DNA of 43,660 nt from Candidatus Minthosoma equi (lineage in GTDB: Bacteria > Bacteroidota > Bacteroidia > Bacteroidales > Bacteroidaceae): assembly GCA_018064885.1 (NCBI GenBank), contig JAGHUI010000060.1, positions 1 through 43,660 of the forward strand, in the 5' to 3' direction. The position numbers and the translations under genes are program-made. Below are positions 12,433-21,750 of this stretch, in pieces. Below the pieces are notes generated by a model, which made no database searches, was not told where the DNA came from, and was given only the letters and a program-made list of their open reading frames with translations. The number at the start of each line of letters is the position of its first letter. The first letter of the stretch is position 1.

Positions 12433-15426
12433 ATGAGAAAAATCTACTTTTCTTTTCTCGTGCTTGCCATGGCAATGGTAAGCATGGTGGCTAAAGCAGC
12501 TGACTATGAGTTCAAGGCAAGTTGTGGTCCTAACTCAGAAGATTGGGTGATAGATCAGGCCTATTTCCCTGCAGCTGAAATTGCAGAAAAGCTCGGTTTG
12601 GCCGACGCTGCTGCACTCTACGAACTTGTCGGAACTAACACTGCTGTTTATCTTCAGCTTGCTGACGGTTCCATGACAAACGAAGGTTTCTCTGATCCTA
12701 ACCAGCCTTGGATGAACGCAAATGCTGAAATCTCAGCTTATGGCGCTGAAGGAACTTGTTGGTTTGCAGGTATCGGTGCTGAGGATGATGCAGACAGCAT
12801 CCCAAGCATCAACGTTTGGGTTGGTCAGATGCCAGGCTATTTCAAGAAGATTTACACTGACAGCGACCTCAAAGCAACATTCTACATCGTTAATGGCGAC
12901 GCAAAGGTTTCTTTCGAACTCAGCCTCCATGTTGACGCTGCTGTAGAAATTCAGATGCCAACTCCAACAACTTCACTTTCAGCTCTCAACATTGTAAAGA
13001 ACTATGAAGTTGAAATCCCTCTCATGGTAGGCAAGCAGTATGAAGGCAAGACTATAACTGCCACACTCGAAGGCATTTACGAAGCTCTTGGCGCTGACGC
13101 AGCTGCACTTGATGCAACTGTTGCTGATTACACATACACTCCAACTATCAAGACAGACACTATTCCTGGTGCTACAGAAGATGCAGAAGACACATATTCT
13201 TATTCATGGAACGACGAGCTTGCAATTCCAGCTAAGGCTGTTACTGATGCATGGTTCGGTCGCTATGTAAACTATGACGAAGCTGCAGACAAGGAAGTAA
13301 TCTTCGGTAACGCTCCAAAGCCATGGGGTGCTAATGGCACATTCTACATTCAGAAGATTGCACTTGCTGACGGTGAATTCTCATTCACAGCAGGTCAGTA
13401 TCCAGGTACTCTCAAAGTTGGCGATGCTGACTACGCAAACCTCTACATCATCAATGGCGATAAGGCTGCATGCGTAAAAGTTTATGTAAACGTTACAGCT
13501 CCTGAAGTTGCTGACTTTGCAAACATGACTCAGGTTGGTGAGACTATGGAGATTGAAGTTCCTATCGTTACCAACTCTGCTGACTACGACGCAAAGAACT
13601 TCAAGGTTGACTTTGATGCAGTTGCAGAAGCTCTCGGTTGCGATCCTGCAGATATGGTATTCAAGGCATTCTCTGGCGAGAACGAACTCTCTGATAACTA
13701 CAACACTAACGGAACAGGTTTCTGGACAAACAAGGAATCTGGCTTCATTGCAGGCTGGGGTTCTGGTTGTGGCTTCTACATTGACTATCACCTCAGCAAT
13801 GGTTACTACGAAATCGGTCACTTCCCATCTGCATACACAGACGAGGACGTAAACAACCCTTCTGGTATCAATGTATTCCTCACATACGGTGATAAGTACT
13901 ACAAGTTCTACATCAAGGCTGTTGTAGGCGAAAAGGAAGTCGTTGACGACAATGCTTACAAGTGTGTAGCTCAGGAAGGCTACATCGCTCAGATTCAGCC
14001 AAATTCAGACTATACCACTATTCAGAATGAAGATGGTTCTTGGACTAACTTAGTTCTTGACCTTGACATTGATCACATCACAGAGCTCATCGGTGACGAC
14101 ATCACATTCTACGGCGAGCAGGTTGCAGTTGTTGACGGAGACTCTGTTGCAACATGGTGCGACGCTTATTCTTGCGATCCTAAGCCAGGCTTCTGGATGG
14201 GTGAAACAGAATTCCAGAACCATGTAATGTGCTCTACTTGGGGCTCAGGCAACTCATTCGGTTACTCTTACGCAAACGGTAAACTCACATTCTTCCAGAT
14301 TCCAGACCGTCACCAGGCTGGCTACAGCGCAACTACACTCTTCTACCTCGTTAATGAGACTACTAAGCAGTATATCAAATATACTCTCAACGTTCAGTAC
14401 GTAGAAGAAATCAAGCAACTTGCAGAAACAGTAGGTTCTGAGGATGTAAATGTAAATGTAACTGACGCTCTCTTCAACAAGGATGGCGTTATGGAAATCA
14501 AGCTTGACCTTGCTAAGGGTCTCGAAGCAATGGGCATCACAGAGGAAATCCTCGAAGCCGCATCTGTTGTAGCACCTATCTCTACAATCATCTACAATTC
14601 ACAGAACTTCGAAGAGGACTTCATGTACGCTAAGAACGGCTTCCTCGTTAATAACGACGCTGACACAGAGCTCATGGCAAACCTCGCTGCAGATGGTACT
14701 GTAACTATCGACCCAATGGAGATGACATTCGCTGCTGGTTCTGAGGATGCTGCATCTGTACGTATCGGTATCGAATACGATGGCAAGCGCTACGTTTACG
14801 TTGTTAACCTCACCGCTCCAGGTGCAACAATCGGTGCAACAGACAACTCTGCTGGCTGGTGGACAGCATTCTCAGACTTCTCAACACTTGAAGCAGGCAA
14901 GTATGCACACGTTACATTCAAGAACTTCTCTGACAAGGCTGAGAACTGGAACAACTGGGTCTTGGTTGCACAGAAGGCTGGCAACACAACTTACGGTGCA
15001 GGCTCTGACGAATACTTCGCACTCCGTGTTGACAACTATGGTTGGGGTAACTTCTACGGAACTCCAAGCTGCGACTACAACTGGGATACATTCAAGGATG
15101 ACATGGACGGTTCTGATGTAGAACTCGAAATCAGTCTTTCTGAGGCTCAGGAAATTGTAGTTAAGGCAACTATCACTACTGTTGACAACAAGGTTTACAA
15201 CTACAGCTACACTTCTAAGTCTATCGGTGCTGACTCATTCAACTTCTTCTTCACAGTTGAAAAGGCTCACCTTGAGGACTACAAGGTTTCAATCGATGAG
15301 ACTTCTGCAATCATCGCTGCTCCAGCAGCTCAGACAGTTAAGTCTGGCAAGTTCATGGAGAACGGCAAGGTTGTTATCTACAACAACGGCAAGAAGTACA
15401 ATGTTGCTGGTCAGCTCATCAAGTAA
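12433..15426 (+). CDS. Secreted protein with five DUF4859-like modules and a lectin-like C-terminal domain
   Basis: This 997-residue protein has a signal peptide (MRKIYFSFLVLAMAMVSMVAKA). About five homologous modules follow, near residues 24-168, 190-355, 365-505, 515-660 and 665-795. Each has the order helix-containing segment (LEGIYEALG, FDAVAEALG), an aromatic strand (GFWTNKESG, GFWMGETEF), a hydrophobic strand with GQYPG or GHFPS, and a closing FYI strand. The third matches the DUF4859 module of the next gene best. Residues 800-960 form a separate Trp/Tyr-rich region (GWWTAFSDF, NWNNWV, DNYGWGNFYG) resembling beta-sandwich domains of Bacteroidales secreted proteins. The tail (KVVIYNNGKKYNVAGQLIK) looks like a short type IX-type sorting end. 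Codon use is strongly biased, suggesting high expression. Glycan or surface binding is inferred; no catalytic motif is seen. Confidence 0.8.
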   Translation: MRKIYFSFLVLAMAMVSMVAKAADYEFKASCGPNSEDWVIDQAYFPAAEIAEKLGLADAAALYELVGTNTAVYLQLADGSMTNEGFSDPNQPWMNANAEISAYGAEGTCWFAGIGAEDDADSIPSINVWVGQMPGYFKKIYTDSDLKATFYIVNGDAKVSFELSLHVDAAVEIQMPTPTTSLSALNIVKNYEVEIPLMVGKQYEGKTITATLEGIYEALGADAAALDATVADYTYTPTIKTDTIPGATEDAEDTYSYSWNDELAIPAKAVTDAWFGRYVNYDEAADKEVIFGNAPKPWGANGTFYIQKIALADGEFSFTAGQYPGTLKVGDADYANLYIINGDKAACVKVYVNVTAPEVADFANMTQVGETMEIEVPIVTNSADYDAKNFKVDFDAVAEALGCDPADMVFKAFSGENELSDNYNTNGTGFWTNKESGFIAGWGSGCGFYIDYHLSNGYYEIGHFPSAYTDEDVNNPSGINVFLTYGDKYYKFYIKAVVGEKEVVDDNAYKCVAQEGYIAQIQPNSDYTTIQNEDGSWTNLVLDLDIDHITELIGDDITFYGEQVAVVDGDSVATWCDAYSCDPKPGFWMGETEFQNHVMCSTWGSGNSFGYSYANGKLTFFQIPDRHQAGYSATTLFYLVNETTKQYIKYTLNVQYVEEIKQLAETVGSEDVNVNVTDALFNKDGVMEIKLDLAKGLEAMGITEEILEAASVVAPISTIIYNSQNFEEDFMYAKNGFLVNNDADTELMANLAADGTVTIDPMEMTFAAGSEDAASVRIGIEYDGKRYVYVVNLTAPGATIGATDNSAGWWTAFSDFSTLEAGKYAHVTFKNFSDKAENWNNWVLVAQKAGNTTYGAGSDEYFALRVDNYGWGNFYGTPSCDYNWDTFKDDMDGSDVELEISLSEAQEIVVKATITTVDNKVYNYSYTSKSIGADSFNFFFTVEKAHLEDYKVSIDETSAIIAAPAAQTVKSGKFMENGKVVIYNNGKKYNVAGQLIK

Positions 15427-15483
15427 GCTGAAAAGCATATAGAACAGAAATAGTTCATAAAACATTTTTTCATCAATAAATCG

Positions 15484-15518
15484 GGGGCTAATCGATTACG
15501 GTTAGTCCCTTTTTTTTG
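15484..15518 (+). terminator. Terminator after the five-module gene
   Basis: GGGGCTAA pairs with TTAGTCCC around a short loop, followed by a run of eight T. Confidence 0.8.
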
Positions 15519-15547
15519 TTGTGTCGTATTTAGCAGATCAATTATGA

Positions 15548-15602
15548 GGAAATGCAATGATGCTTTTCCCCGTAATGCAATGTTGCATTTCCTCGTAATG
15601 CA
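15548..15602. repeat. 55-bp word-swap element, TGCA version
   Basis: Read in blocks, the element is GGAAA, TGCA, ATGA, TGCT, TTTCCCCGTAA, TGCA, ATGT, TGCA, TTTCCTCGTAA, TGCA. A second element at 33301-33355 has the same block lengths and the shared TTTCCCCGTAA, but carries GGAT and its complement where this one has TGCA. Flanks 15541-15557 and 15583-15599 are inverted repeats with one mismatch, so the unit can fold. It lies between a terminator and the next promoter. Confidence 0.65.
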
Positions 15603-15665
15603 GCGAGTAATTATGGAATAAAGTTTTTCGCGATTAAAAAACAATTAAAAATCAAACAATTCTGC

Positions 15666-15695
15666 TTGTCGTTAGAAGAAAAAATCGTAACTTTG
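15666..15695 (+). promoter_or_regulatory. Promoter of the DUF6055/DUF4859 gene
   Basis: TTG (15666-15668), 19 bp, then TAACTTTG (15688-15695), with a leader of about 25 nt. Confidence 0.65.
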
Positions 15696-15724
15696 TAATT
15701 GGAAATCAACAAACCTATAAAATA

Positions 15725-17803
15725 ATGAAAAAACTTATTTCTTTCTTAATGTTTCTGGCATTCGTCACAACATCAGCGATTGCACAAACATCGTTCCGTC
15801 CTCCAAGCTGGACATACAACTCTACAACAAAAGTATATTCCCAGAATGATGGCCTCCAGCTCTACAAGCATGAGAGGAGCAGCCAGCATTTTGATGTTTA
15901 CTATGGCGTAGGCTATGGCACAACACCGCCAGAAAAGCTTGCTAAATCAAACGCATTGTATGTTGACGTGGACGATCTGCTGGAAAAGGCTGAGATGTTT
16001 TTCGAGTTGAATGTGAACAAGTTGAAGTTTGCAGACCTCTCCGTTTCAAAGCTGAACGATTACAAGATGATTATCTGTATCCTTCACGATACAGGCTGGA
16101 CGGCAACAGGCTCTGGCTACGACAACAAGATTGGTGCTCTTTGGGTTACTCCAAGCACATGTCATCCTGTAGGTCAAACCATTGGACACGAAATTGGTCA
16201 TGCTTTCCAGTATCAGGTATTTTGCGACCTTGGAGGCTATACAGGTTTCCGTGGCGCCGTAGGCAACGGTTCAACATTCTGGGAGCAAACAGCACAATGG
16301 CAATCTGTTCAGGCATATCCAGAACTCATGATGGATCAGAGCATTGGCGTATGGAAAAACTCTCACAACTATGCTTTCACTCACGAATGGCATCGCTATC
16401 AGAGCTACTGGCTCCACTACTATTGGGCACAGAAGCACGGCATTGATGCTGTCGGCAAGGTGTGGAGAGGCGGCACCGTTCAAGGCGAAGATCCTTGTCA
16501 GGTTTATATGCGCGTGTTCAATGTTTCTGTTGAGGATTTCTTCAAGGAGATTTACGACTATGCCAGCCACATGGCAACATACGACCTCGATGCTGTTCGC
16601 AAATATGGCGAGCCATACATCGGTTCATACAGATACAGCTGCATCGACATGGGCGACGGCAAGCTTCAGGTGGCATTCTCAAGCTGTCCTCAGAGCACAG
16701 GTTTCAACGTAATTCCTTTGGAGGTTCCTGCTGCGGGCACAGAAATCAAGTGTGAGTTCACAGCTCTCTCTCTGCTCAACCTTGAGCTTGCTCCTAACGA
16801 TCCTGCAGAATACCTTAATGATAAAAGTGAGTTTGTGAAATCTGGCAAGACAACATACTCAAAGAAGACAACAAACTATCGCAACCGCGGTTTCCGCCAC
16901 GGCTATGTAGCCCTTTTGAACGATGGTACAAGAGTTTATAGTTCAGAGGATTGCGTGTATGGAACAGAGAATCCTCGTGAAAACGAAACAGACGTTACGT
17001 CTTTCGTTGTGCCAGAGAACACAAAGAAACTTTATTTCATCGTTTCTCCTGCTCCAAAGACATACAATAAGCATCTATGGGACGAGAAAGTTGATGACGG
17101 CGATGAGCAATGGCCCTATCAGATTAAGTTTGAGAACACAGACGTAATTGGATATACTCCAAACATTGATCTCAGCGATGAGACTATCCTTCCAAGCGAG
17201 ACAACAATCGAGGTTAATGTGGGTTTCAATGCAGATGCTTCCAACTATACAGGCACAACATTCACTCCAAGCTCCAAGCAGCTCCGACAGATTGGCGAGG
17301 CTCTTCGCATACAGCCAAGCCAGGTTGCAAACCTTATGGCAACTTACTCATCCTCACAGGCTAAGAGCTCCATCCATTTTGTAGCGCTCAACCCTACAAC
17401 AACAAATGCCGCAAGCAGCGCATCAACAGCAAACGGCTACGGACATTGGTTTGACGCCAAGGGAAGCGTATGCAACTGGGGAACAACAGCTTATGTGTTC
17501 TCTGAGTTCGCACCTTCAACATTAACATTCAGCATTGGTCAGTATCCTGGTCATTGCAAAAATGGACAGGTGTATAAGATAGGTCAGGGCTTGCGCTACA
17601 AGGATGCTAACGGAAATGTCGGCATTGCCAAGTTCATCTTCAATGTTTACATCGGCGGCGTGCCAGTAGGCATTGAAACGGTGAATATCAAAAAAGCAAG
17701 CAGCACTGGCATTTACGATTTGACAGGACGCAAGTATTCATCATCAGATAATCTTCGCCCGGGAGTTTACATTATGGATGGCAAGAAACACATTGTGAAG
17801 TAA
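15725..17803 (+). CDS. Secreted DUF6055 zinc-peptidase-like protein with C-terminal DUF4859 module
   Basis: This 692-residue protein has a signal peptide ending at AIAQ. The large N-terminal domain fits DUF6055: it carries H155-E156-x-x-H159 (GHEIGHAFQY) and a downstream FWEQTAQW whose E187 could be the third zinc ligand. Around residues 495-655 is a DUF4859 module (GYGHWFDAKGSVCNWG, then FSIGQYPGHCKNG). The tail TGIYDLTGRKYSS...GVYIMDGKKHIVK is typical of a type IX-type sorting signal, so surface display or secretion is expected. Its neighbour shares the DUF4859 module and the sorting tail, so the two may act on one substrate, although each has its own promoter. Peptidase activity is inferred from the metal motif; the substrate is unknown. 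Confidence 0.85.
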   Translation: MKKLISFLMFLAFVTTSAIAQTSFRPPSWTYNSTTKVYSQNDGLQLYKHERSSQHFDVYYGVGYGTTPPEKLAKSNALYVDVDDLLEKAEMFFELNVNKLKFADLSVSKLNDYKMIICILHDTGWTATGSGYDNKIGALWVTPSTCHPVGQTIGHEIGHAFQYQVFCDLGGYTGFRGAVGNGSTFWEQTAQWQSVQAYPELMMDQSIGVWKNSHNYAFTHEWHRYQSYWLHYYWAQKHGIDAVGKVWRGGTVQGEDPCQVYMRVFNVSVEDFFKEIYDYASHMATYDLDAVRKYGEPYIGSYRYSCIDMGDGKLQVAFSSCPQSTGFNVIPLEVPAAGTEIKCEFTALSLLNLELAPNDPAEYLNDKSEFVKSGKTTYSKKTTNYRNRGFRHGYVALLNDGTRVYSSEDCVYGTENPRENETDVTSFVVPENTKKLYFIVSPAPKTYNKHLWDEKVDDGDEQWPYQIKFENTDVIGYTPNIDLSDETILPSETTIEVNVGFNADASNYTGTTFTPSSKQLRQIGEALRIQPSQVANLMATYSSSQAKSSIHFVALNPTTTNAASSASTANGYGHWFDAKGSVCNWGTTAYVFSEFAPSTLTFSIGQYPGHCKNGQVYKIGQGLRYKDANGNVGIAKFIFNVYIGGVPVGIETVNIKKASSTGIYDLTGRKYSSSDNLRPGVYIMDGKKHIVK

Positions 17804-17818
17804 GCAACACTATTATGT

Positions 17819-17860
17819 TTTAACACGATTTAATAGCAAAAGAAACATTTTCGTGTTAAA
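17819..17860 (+). terminator. Hairpin after the DUF6055 gene
   Basis: A perfect 10-bp stem (TTTAACACGA / TCGTGTTAAA) with a 22-nt loop follows the stop codon. It lacks a clear T run, so termination is probable rather than certain. Confidence 0.5.
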
Positions 17861-17919
17861 TATTATCAAAAGACGGCTTACGCTTTAAACCTTTGTTACA
17901 AATTGTAGTCGTAATTTCG

Positions 17920-17927
17920 TAACTTTG
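17920..17927 (+). promoter_or_regulatory. -7 box of the RNase P RNA gene
   Basis: TAACTTTG lies immediately before the predicted RNA 5' end. The nearest TTG/TTTG elements are at non-ideal spacing (14 and 24 bp). Confidence 0.6.
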
Positions 17928-17930
17928 CAA

Positions 17931-18304
17931 AAGAAAGCAGTCGGACGGTTTGTCGCTGGTGTGGCTTTATGGCTGCACGAGAGGAAAGTCCGGGCAGCAT
18001 AGGGCAATCCCACTTGCTAATATACAAGCAATCCGCGAGGGTTGAGAAGTGCAGAAGAAAATAACCGCCGCAAGGTAAGGGTGAGAAGGTGAGGTAAGAG
18101 CTCACCAGCGACATGGTGACATGCCGGCTGTGTACCTTGGGAGCTGCAAGTTCATGTAAACTACCGCCATCAGGGCTGCCCGCCCGAGAGTTCGGTAGAG
18201 GGTAGAACGCTTGAGACATGCGGCGACGCATGTACTGGATAAATGACAGACACATGGCATTCGTGCCATGGACAGAACCCGGCTTATAGGCTGACTGCTT
18301 TCTT
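17931..18304 (+). ncRNA. rnpB: RNase P RNA, bacterial class A
   Basis: The RNA component of RNase P matures tRNA 5' ends. The ends pair (AAGAAAGCAGT with ACTGCTTTCTT, helix P1). Universal cores are present: GAGAGGAAAGTCCGGGC (CR-I region) near 17978-17996, ACCGCC...GGTAAGGGTG in the middle, and GGTAGAGGGTAGAACGC followed by ACAGAACCCGGCTTATAGG at the 3' side. Length of about 370 nt is normal. A T run at 18301-18308 ends it. A 166-codon ORF on the opposite strand lies over this gene and is spurious. Confidence 0.97.
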
Positions 18305-18334
18305 TTTTCGATACTATACATTATTATATATAAT

Positions 18335-19675
18335 ATGACAACAAAACATTTACTGACAGCTGCAATCGCCGTTATCTTTGCAGGAAATGTTGCCAATGCA
18401 AAAGTATGGACTCTCCAAGAGTGCTTGAAATATGCTTTGGCTCATAACATCCAGCTCCAGCAAAGAAAGATTACTGTGGCTTCTGACCACGAGGATGTAT
18501 TGCAGAGTCAATCTGCGCTGTTCCCTTCCCTTTCGTTCAGCACAAATCAGAACATGTCATGGCGTCCGTTTGCAGAAAGCACTATCAACCTGACAAACGG
18601 TTCAATGACAACGAACAGAAACACAGTGTCATACAACGGTTCCTACGGATTGAACGCCAACTGGACTGTATGGAACGGCAATCGCAACACAAACACCATC
18701 AAGCAGAACAAAATTTCTGAGCAGATGGCTATGCTTGACGTTGAGCAGCAGGCAAACAGCATACAGGAGCAGATCGCCCAGTTGTATGTTCAGATTCTAT
18801 ATGAGAACGAAGCTGTCAAGGTTAGCAAGGAGATTGTCAAGGCAAGCGAGATGCAGAGAGACCGTGCAAAAGTCATGGTCGAAGTGGGAAGCCTTGCAAG
18901 AGTTGACCTCGTTCAGCTTGAGGCACAAGTCACTCAGGATCAGTATTCTTTGGTGAATGCTCAATCACAGCTTGCCAACTATAAGCTTCAGCTGAAGCAG
19001 CTGCTGGAAATTCATAATGATGACGAATTTGACATCGCCATTCCTGACATTTCTGACGACAAGGTTCTTGGCATTATTCCAGATGAGCTCAGCGTGTATA
19101 ATGCCGCGCTTAAGAGTCGCCCTGAAATCCAATCAAGCAAGCTCAATATTGAATCATCTGAAATCGCAATTGCTTCTGCCCGTGCAGGTTACATGCCTAC
19201 AGTGAGCCTCACAGCTGGTATTGGAACAAGCAATTCTTCTGGTCAGCACACGGCTTTTCCAAAGCAGGTTAAGACAAACCTCAGCAATTCTCTTGGCGTG
19301 ACCGTTTCTATGCCTATCTTCGATCAGCATCAGGCTCGCACCAACATCCGCAAGGCTAAGTACAACTACACAACAAGCGAGCTAAATCTTCTTGATCAGC
19401 AAAAACAGCTTTATTCCACTATAGAAAACTACTGGCTTAACGCTACTACCTCACAGCAGCAGTTTGTCTATGCACGCACAAACGTGAAGAGCATGCAGGA
19501 GAGCTACGACCTTGTAAGCGAGCAGTTTAGCTTAGGTCTTAAGAACATTGTAGAACTCACCACTGGCAAGAACAATCTTCTTCAGGCAGAACAGCAGAAA
19601 CTTCAGACAAAATACACAGCCTTGCTGAACAGAGCTATGCTGAATTTCTATGCAGGAGAACCAATCAATTTGTAA
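18335..19675 (+). CDS. TolC family outer-membrane efflux protein
   Basis: This 446-residue protein has a signal peptide (MTTKHLLTAAIAVIFAGNVANA) and the two-fold TolC/OEP pattern: WTLQECLKYALAHNIQLQQ at the start of repeat one, long coiled helices, and ELNLLDQQKQLYSTIENYW with SLGLKNIVELTTGKNNLLQ in repeat two. As a trimer it forms the outer-membrane channel of a tripartite exporter. It is the first gene of a four-gene operon with the adaptor (24 bp downstream), the ATPase and the permease. Substrate cannot be told from the sequence. Confidence 0.93.
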   Translation: MTTKHLLTAAIAVIFAGNVANAKVWTLQECLKYALAHNIQLQQRKITVASDHEDVLQSQSALFPSLSFSTNQNMSWRPFAESTINLTNGSMTTNRNTVSYNGSYGLNANWTVWNGNRNTNTIKQNKISEQMAMLDVEQQANSIQEQIAQLYVQILYENEAVKVSKEIVKASEMQRDRAKVMVEVGSLARVDLVQLEAQVTQDQYSLVNAQSQLANYKLQLKQLLEIHNDDEFDIAIPDISDDKVLGIIPDELSVYNAALKSRPEIQSSKLNIESSEIAIASARAGYMPTVSLTAGIGTSNSSGQHTAFPKQVKTNLSNSLGVTVSMPIFDQHQARTNIRKAKYNYTTSELNLLDQQKQLYSTIENYWLNATTSQQQFVYARTNVKSMQESYDLVSEQFSLGLKNIVELTTGKNNLLQAEQQKLQTKYTALLNRAMLNFYAGEPINL

Positions 19676-19699
19676 ATCAGAATAATATACATACAGAAT

Positions 19700-20890
19700 A
19701 TGAATACTAAGAACATCATAACTGCATTCCTCGTCGCTGCAACACTGGCAGCATGCAGCGAAGGTCAGAAAGTAGAATACAATACTGAACCTGCTCAGGT
19801 GCAGAACATTAGCACAAGCATAACCGCCACTGGAACCATCGAACCTGTTACAAAAGTTGAAGTCGGTACACAGGTCAGCGGTATCATTGACAAGATATAT
19901 GTAGATTATAACACAGAAGTGCATCGCGGTCAGGTTATTGCGGAATTGGACAAGACAAATCTTCTTTCAGAACTTGCTTCTGCTCAGAGCAATCTTTCTA
20001 ATTCACAGGCATCTCTTGATTACCAGACTGCCAACTTCAAGCGCTATAAGACACTCTTTGACAAGGGACTTGTTTCTGCCAATGACTATGAGAATGCAAA
20101 ACTTTCTTACGAGCAGGCAAAGCAGCAGGTGAATGTGCAGAAGCAGAGTGTGCAGAAGGCTCAGACAAACCTTGGATATGCTACCATCACTTCTCCTATT
20201 GACGGTATAGTTCTCTCAAAAGAAGTTGAAGAAGGTCAGACGGTTGCAGCTTCTATGAGTACTCCTACCCTTTTCTATATTGCTCAGGATCTTACAGATA
20301 TGCGCGTAATTGCTGATATTGACGAGGCTGACATAGGCGGTGTGAAGGAAGGACAGAGAGTAACATTCACAGTTGACGCTTACCCAGAAGACATTTTTGA
20401 AGGCGAGGTTACTCAAGTTCGCCAAAACGCAACAACGGAAAGCAACGTCGTGACTTACGAGGTTGTCATTTCTGCTCCAAACGACGACCTTAAGCTCAAG
20501 CCTGGTCTCACTGCCAATGTGACTATCTACACAATGGAGAAGAACAACGTGCTTGGTGTCTCTACAAAAGCTCTCCGCTTTGCTCCAAACGAGGCTCTTC
20601 TAACAGAAGACGAGAAGGTTGAGGATGTTCAAGCACCAAATAAGGTTTGGACAAAGGAAGGCAACACATTCAAGGCTCATAAAGTTGAAGTTGGAACAAC
20701 CAACGGAACTGTAACAGAAATCCTATCCGGCATCAAGGAAGGCACAGAAGTTCTTACTGGATTTGAAATCATTGGAGGTCCGGACGAAATGGCTGGCGGT
20801 GCTCCAGGCGGAGGCAACCCATTCATGCCAAGACCACCAATGCGTAACAGAGGCGGTCAAGGCGGACAGGGAGCTCCTCAGAGAAAATAG
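19700..20890 (+). CDS. Periplasmic adaptor lipoprotein, MacA/HlyD type
   Basis: The 396-residue protein has a lipobox with LAAC at Cys19, so it is anchored as a lipoprotein. It shows the membrane-fusion pattern: beta-barrel/lipoyl half (VGTQVSGIIDKIYVDYNTEVHRGQ), a helical hairpin rich in Q and S (residues about 90-150), the second lipoyl half (ITSPIDGIVLSKEVEEGQTV), and a C-terminal domain. The tail is Gly/Pro/Arg-rich (GGAPGGGNPFMPRPP), which is unusual and probably flexible. It bridges the inner-membrane ABC permease and the TolC channel. The gene context makes MacA type more likely than RND type. Confidence 0.92.
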   Translation: MNTKNIITAFLVAATLAACSEGQKVEYNTEPAQVQNISTSITATGTIEPVTKVEVGTQVSGIIDKIYVDYNTEVHRGQVIAELDKTNLLSELASAQSNLSNSQASLDYQTANFKRYKTLFDKGLVSANDYENAKLSYEQAKQQVNVQKQSVQKAQTNLGYATITSPIDGIVLSKEVEEGQTVAASMSTPTLFYIAQDLTDMRVIADIDEADIGGVKEGQRVTFTVDAYPEDIFEGEVTQVRQNATTESNVVTYEVVISAPNDDLKLKPGLTANVTIYTMEKNNVLGVSTKALRFAPNEALLTEDEKVEDVQAPNKVWTKEGNTFKAHKVEVGTTNGTVTEILSGIKEGTEVLTGFEIIGGPDEMAGGAPGGGNPFMPRPPMRNRGGQGGQGAPQRK

Positions 20891-20929
20891 TTTGAGGCAC
20901 TATCAACTCTTCAATGACAATAAGAATTT

Positions 20930-21694
20930 ATGGCTGAAGAAAAAGATAACAGAAAAGTTGTCATAGAATTGCAAGACGTAAAGCGCTACTTTCAGGTTGG
21001 TAGCGAAACCGTCAAAGCTCTGCGTGGCATTTCTTTCAAGATATATGAAGGTGAGTTTGTTACCATTCAAGGCACTTCTGGTTCGGGTAAATCCACATTG
21101 CTCAATCAATTAGGATGTCTTGACACCCCAACTTCCGGTGAATATTTCCTTGATGGCATTCCTGTGAGAAAGATGTCGAAGAATCAGCGTGCTCACCTGC
21201 GCAACAGAAAGATCGGCTTCGTTTTCCAGAACTACAATCTGCTTGCAAAGACTACGGCGGTGGAAAATGTGGAACTGCCGCTTATGTATAATAACAATTA
21301 TAATGCTAAGCAGCGTCGCGAAGCTGCTATCAAGGCTCTGCAGGCTGTAGGTCTCGGCGATCGTCTTGACCATAAATCTAACCAGATGTCAGGCGGACAG
21401 ATGCAGCGCGTGGCAATCGCTCGTGCCTTGGTGAACGAGCCAGCAGTACTGCTTGCAGACGAGGCAACAGGTAATCTTGACACCCGCACATCTTTCGAGA
21501 TGCTTGTCCTTTTCCAAAAACTTCATCAGGAAGGACACACAATCATCTTCGTAACCCACAACCCTGAGATTGCAGAATATGCTTCACGCAACATCAATCT
21601 GCGAGATGGCAAGATTCGCGAAGACACAATCAATCCAAACATCAAGTCGGCAGCTGAGGCTCTTGCTGCCCTTCCTAAACCACAGGATGACTGA
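20930..21694 (+). CDS. ABC transporter ATP-binding protein, MacB/LolD type
   Basis: The 254-residue ATPase has Walker A GTSGSGKST near residue 48, Q-loop FVFQNYNLL, signature MSGGQMQRVAIARAL and Walker B VLLADEATGNLD, in the MacB/LolD/FtsE pattern. It powers the permease encoded next. It is a stand-alone subunit, whereas enterobacterial MacB fuses ATPase and permease. The start at 20930 is supported by close spacing to the adaptor gene. Confidence 0.95.
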   Translation: MAEEKDNRKVVIELQDVKRYFQVGSETVKALRGISFKIYEGEFVTIQGTSGSGKSTLLNQLGCLDTPTSGEYFLDGIPVRKMSKNQRAHLRNRKIGFVFQNYNLLAKTTAVENVELPLMYNNNYNAKQRREAAIKALQAVGLGDRLDHKSNQMSGGQMQRVAIARALVNEPAVLLADEATGNLDTRTSFEMLVLFQKLHQEGHTIIFVTHNPEIAEYASRNINLRDGKIREDTINPNIKSAAEALAALPKPQDD

Positions 21695-21750
21695 TTCTGT
21701 TGAAAGGAGAAGTTTGGATTAGCATTAACAACTAATACACAGAAATTGAG

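Noticed and set aside
17896-18396. 166-codon ORF on the minus strand
   Set aside because: It lies wholly over the RNase P RNA gene and the start of the TolC gene; its sequence is the complement of conserved RNA.
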